The notes under the pieces were generated by a model. That model searched no databases and was not told where the DNA came from. It was given only the letters and a program-made list of their open reading frames with translations. A stretch of DNA of 64,000 nucleotides from CAVSWT01 sp963775245 (GTDB lineage Bacteria > Bacteroidota > Ignavibacteria > Ignavibacteriales > Ignavibacteriaceae): contig CAVZID010000021.1 of the NCBI GenBank assembly GCA_963775245.1, forward strand, positions 133,165 through 197,164, in the 5' to 3' direction. How positions within the stretch are numbered: position 1 is the stretch's first letter; each line of letters opens with the position of its first letter. Below, in pieces: positions 62,100 through 64,000 of the stretch. A program made the position numbers and the translations under genes.

Positions 62100-63236
62100 A
62101 AGATAGATCTTCGAATTGTTCATAAAAATGCTAGCAAACTTCTTTCTCTTGTTAACCAGCTGCTTGATATATCTAAAATTGAATCTGGAAATATGAAATT
62201 AAGAGTTTCACCTCAAAATATAATTCCCTTTTTAAAAGCTATTGTACTTTCTTTTACAAGTTATTCAGAAAGAAAAAATATCACTTTAAAGCTTTATACA
62301 AGTGAAGATGAAAATATTGTATACTTTGACAAAGAAAAAATTGAGAAGATAATTAATAATGTGCTTTCTAATGCGTTTAAGTTTACTCCCGAGGGAGGAA
62401 GAATCATAGTAAAGGCAGAGAGCAAAGATAATTTTTTCACTCTTAGTATAAGTGACACCGGTGTAGGAATTCCAAATGAAAAAATACCAAAGATATTTGA
62501 CCGTTTCTATCAAGTAGATCAAGCTCATACACGGGAATATGAAGGTACAGGCATAGGTTTAGCTTTTGCTAAAGATTTAATAGAACTTCATAAAGGAACA
62601 ATTGAAGTGGAAAGTATAGAAGGAAAAGGGACAACTTTTAAAATCAATATTCCATTAGGTAAAGATCATTTAAAACCTGAAGAGATTTTTACTAATGATG
62701 ATGATGACAACTTATTAATCATTCATACTGAATCGGTTGTTGGAGAGCCAATTATAAATAATAATTACAATTATATAAGTGAAGATGGTAACCCAGTTTT
62801 ATTGATAGTAGAAGATAATTATGATGTGCGGAACTACATCAAACAGAATTTAGAAAATAATTTTAATATTATTGAAGCTTGCGATGGTGAGGAAGGCTGG
62901 GAAAAATCTATCGTTCAAATTCCGGATTTAATTATCAGTGATGTTATGATGCCGAAGTTGGATGGCTTTAAACTTTGTGACAAGTTAAAATCTGATGAAC
63001 GAACAAGCCATATTCCGATAATTTTACTTACAGCAAAGGCATCTAGCCAGGATAAGATCAATGGGTTTAAAATTGGAGCGGATGATTATATAATGAAACC
63101 TTTTGAACCTAATGAATTAACTGAGAGAATTAATAATTTAATTGAGCAAAGAAAACGAATTCACGAACATTTTAGAAAGCATGGATTGCTTGAATTGGAT
63201 GATTCGAAGGTTTGTAATTTGGATAAAGAATTTTAA
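62100..63236 (+). CDS. Hybrid two-component sensor, middle part (ATPase and receiver)
   Basis: In the same frame as the preceding piece: after the TGA the codons read KIDLRIVHKNASKLLSLVNQ and LLDISKIESGN, completing the dimerisation domain. The first possible restart is ATG 62193. HATPase boxes follow (NNVLSNAFKFTPEGG, SDTGVGIPNEKIPKIFDRFY, GTGIGLAFAKDLIELHKG). The receiver domain has LLIVEDNYDVRNYIKQNL, phospho-accepting Asp in DLIISDVMMPKLDGF, and ILLTAKAS. It ends at 63236 by a frameshift at T4 (63231-63234) before the DNA-binding part. Confidence 0.85.
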   Translation, partial: KIDLRIVHKNASKLLSLVNQLLDISKIESGNMKLRVSPQNIIPFLKAIVLSFTSYSERKNITLKLYTSEDENIVYFDKEKIEKIINNVLSNAFKFTPEGGRIIVKAESKDNFFTLSISDTGVGIPNEKIPKIFDRFYQVDQAHTREYEGTGIGLAFAKDLIELHKGTIEVESIEGKGTTFKINIPLGKDHLKPEEIFTNDDDDNLLIIHTESVVGEPIINNNYNYISEDGNPVLLIVEDNYDVRNYIKQNLENNFNIIEACDGEEGWEKSIVQIPDLIISDVMMPKLDGFKLCDKLKSDERTSHIPIILLTAKASSQDKINGFKIGADDYIMKPFEPNELTERINNLIEQRKRIHEHFRKHGLLELDDSKVCNLDKEF

Positions 63237-63550
63237 ATAAAGTTATAAGTTCAATTACCGGAAATATGTCCTCAGAATTATTTAATGTAGAATTACTTGC
63301 TGAAAAATTATTTATAAGCCGTTCACTATTGCACAAGAAACTAGCCTCCTTAACTGGCGAATCTCCTGTTGAATTGATTCGTAGATTAAGGCTATTAAAA
63401 TCCACCGAATTAATGGAAAAGAAATTTGGCAATATATCTCAAATTGCCATGGAAGTTGGTTTTAACAGTTCTGCTTACTTTACCGAATGTTTTAAAAAAC
63501 AGTTTGGTATCTCCCCTTCCCAATATCTTAACAAAATCAACAAAAATTAG
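63237..63550 (+). CDS. Hybrid two-component sensor, C-terminal AraC-type HTH part
   Basis: Frame +1 relative to the receiver: one missing T would join DKEF to LNKVISSITGNMSSELFNVEL and then the AraC helix-turn-helix (LAEKLFISRSLLHKKLASLTG, ELIRRLRLLKSTELMEK and ISQIAMEVGFNSSAYFTECFKKQFG, in parts). The listed ATG for independent translation is 63266. In intact hybrid regulators this domain binds target promoters, often of neighbouring surface-protein or glycan-use genes. The flanking T9SS genes could be targets. Confidence 0.85.
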
Positions 63551-63683
63551 TCATTTTCAATCCGCTCATAATTATTGAAGACAAATTTGTAAAAATCAAA
63601 TACAAATCTGATAGAAATCCACTCCATAATATCTTATCTCTGTAAAGATCATTTTTTATGAATTTGATTATAAGGGATGAAAG

Positions 63684-63989
63684 ATGAACCAAATAAAAGA
63701 TGGCTTTATAAATAATCTAGTTCCCAATGAATTTTTTTTAAGTCAGAACTATCCTAATCCATTTAAAGATAAAACAGTAATAAAATATTGCATTGCTTAT
63801 ACAACAAAAGTGGAGCTATCCGTATTCAATTCTGATGAGAAATTGATTAAAATTTTAGTGGATAAAGAGCAGAATGCCGGAAGTTATGAAGTTGAGTTTA
63901 AAGTAGAATCACTGCAAGAGGGAACTTACTACTATCAATTAAAAACATATAATTATACAGAATCTAAAGAAATGTCTTTAAAAAAATAA
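63684..63989 (+). CDS. Orphan T9SS C-terminal sorting domain
   Basis: 101 residues, nearly all of it a T9SS tail: NEFFLSQNYPNPFKDKTVIKY through VELSVFNSDEKLIKILVDKEQ to GTYYYQLKTYNYTESKEMSL. There is no signal peptide and no cargo domain before it; only MNQIKDGFINNLVP. It may be the remnant of a larger secreted protein, or a gene whose upstream part is lost. Ribosome-binding site GGGATGAAAG precedes the ATG. Follows the hybrid regulator by 130 bases. Confidence 0.7.
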   Translation: MNQIKDGFINNLVPNEFFLSQNYPNPFKDKTVIKYCIAYTTKVELSVFNSDEKLIKILVDKEQNAGSYEVEFKVESLQEGTYYYQLKTYNYTESKEMSLKK

Positions 63990-64000
63990 TCCTTAAAAGG

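Overview
The window looks like a chromosomal segment of an AT-rich, Gram-negative member of the Bacteroidota/Ignavibacteria group. The reasons are secreted proteins with type IX secretion (T9SS) C-terminal sorting tails of the 'YQNYPNPFNPTTKIKYEIP' kind, a PorQ-like T9SS protein, a GldA/GldF/GldG-type ABC operon with a DUF4340 partner, a hybrid two-component sensor with a periplasmic propeller and AraC output, a TTTG-N19-TAnnTTTG promoter before leuS, and many short palindromic intergenic repeats. No rRNA, tRNA, CRISPR array, prophage or plasmid feature was seen.

Layout. 1-9.1 kb (minus strand): an operon bamD, acyl-CoA thioesterase, FG-GAP-like secreted protein, T9SS-tailed metalloprotease, ccmA-like ATPase; then a small secreted protein, gdhA and htpX. 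9.5-14.3 kb (plus): porQ-like gene, a broken GH47 mannosidase gene, and an amino-acid permease fused to two UspA domains. 14.4-19.3 kb (minus): an EEP-family lipoprotein with a frameshifted signal peptide, a TPR protein, an Fn3-like lipoprotein and glycyl-tRNA synthetase. 19.4-22.6 kb: a small accessory islet with a HigB/HigA-type toxin-antitoxin pair, an ECF sigma factor with a short coiled-coil protein, and an HNH endonuclease, bounded or crossed by inverted and direct repeats. 22.6-27.4 kb (minus): DUF2520 protein, MEMO and AMMECR1 proteins, a propeller-like protein and tryptophanase. 27.6-37.5 kb (plus): Yip1 protein, DJ-1/PfpI protein, a broken SHELxE protein, the gld-like operon interrupted by a GIY-YIG gene in palindromic repeats, and two linked membrane proteins of unknown function. 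37.5-42.5 kb (minus): priA, a broken LD-carboxypeptidase and lysA. 42.7-55.6 kb (plus): two nucleotidyltransferase pairs, leuS, serS, a heterodimeric ABC exporter with a 2-hydroxyacid dehydrogenase between its halves, a family 9 glycosyltransferase and Kdo transferase (waaA). 55.7-64 kb: DinB-like protein, a T9SS-tailed YCF48/BNR-type protein, a hybrid two-component regulator split by a stop and a frameshift, and an orphan T9SS tail.

Two themes stand out. First, the window is dense with short palindromic or MITE-like repeats of at least six families; some reach into genes, supplying the last codons and stop of the GIY-YIG gene and in-frame insertions in a T9SS tail. Second, at least eight otherwise recognisable genes carry one or more single-base frameshifts, often at A/T runs, while housekeeping genes are intact. 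This is either uncorrected sequencing error or decay of dispensable genes; the sequence alone cannot decide.
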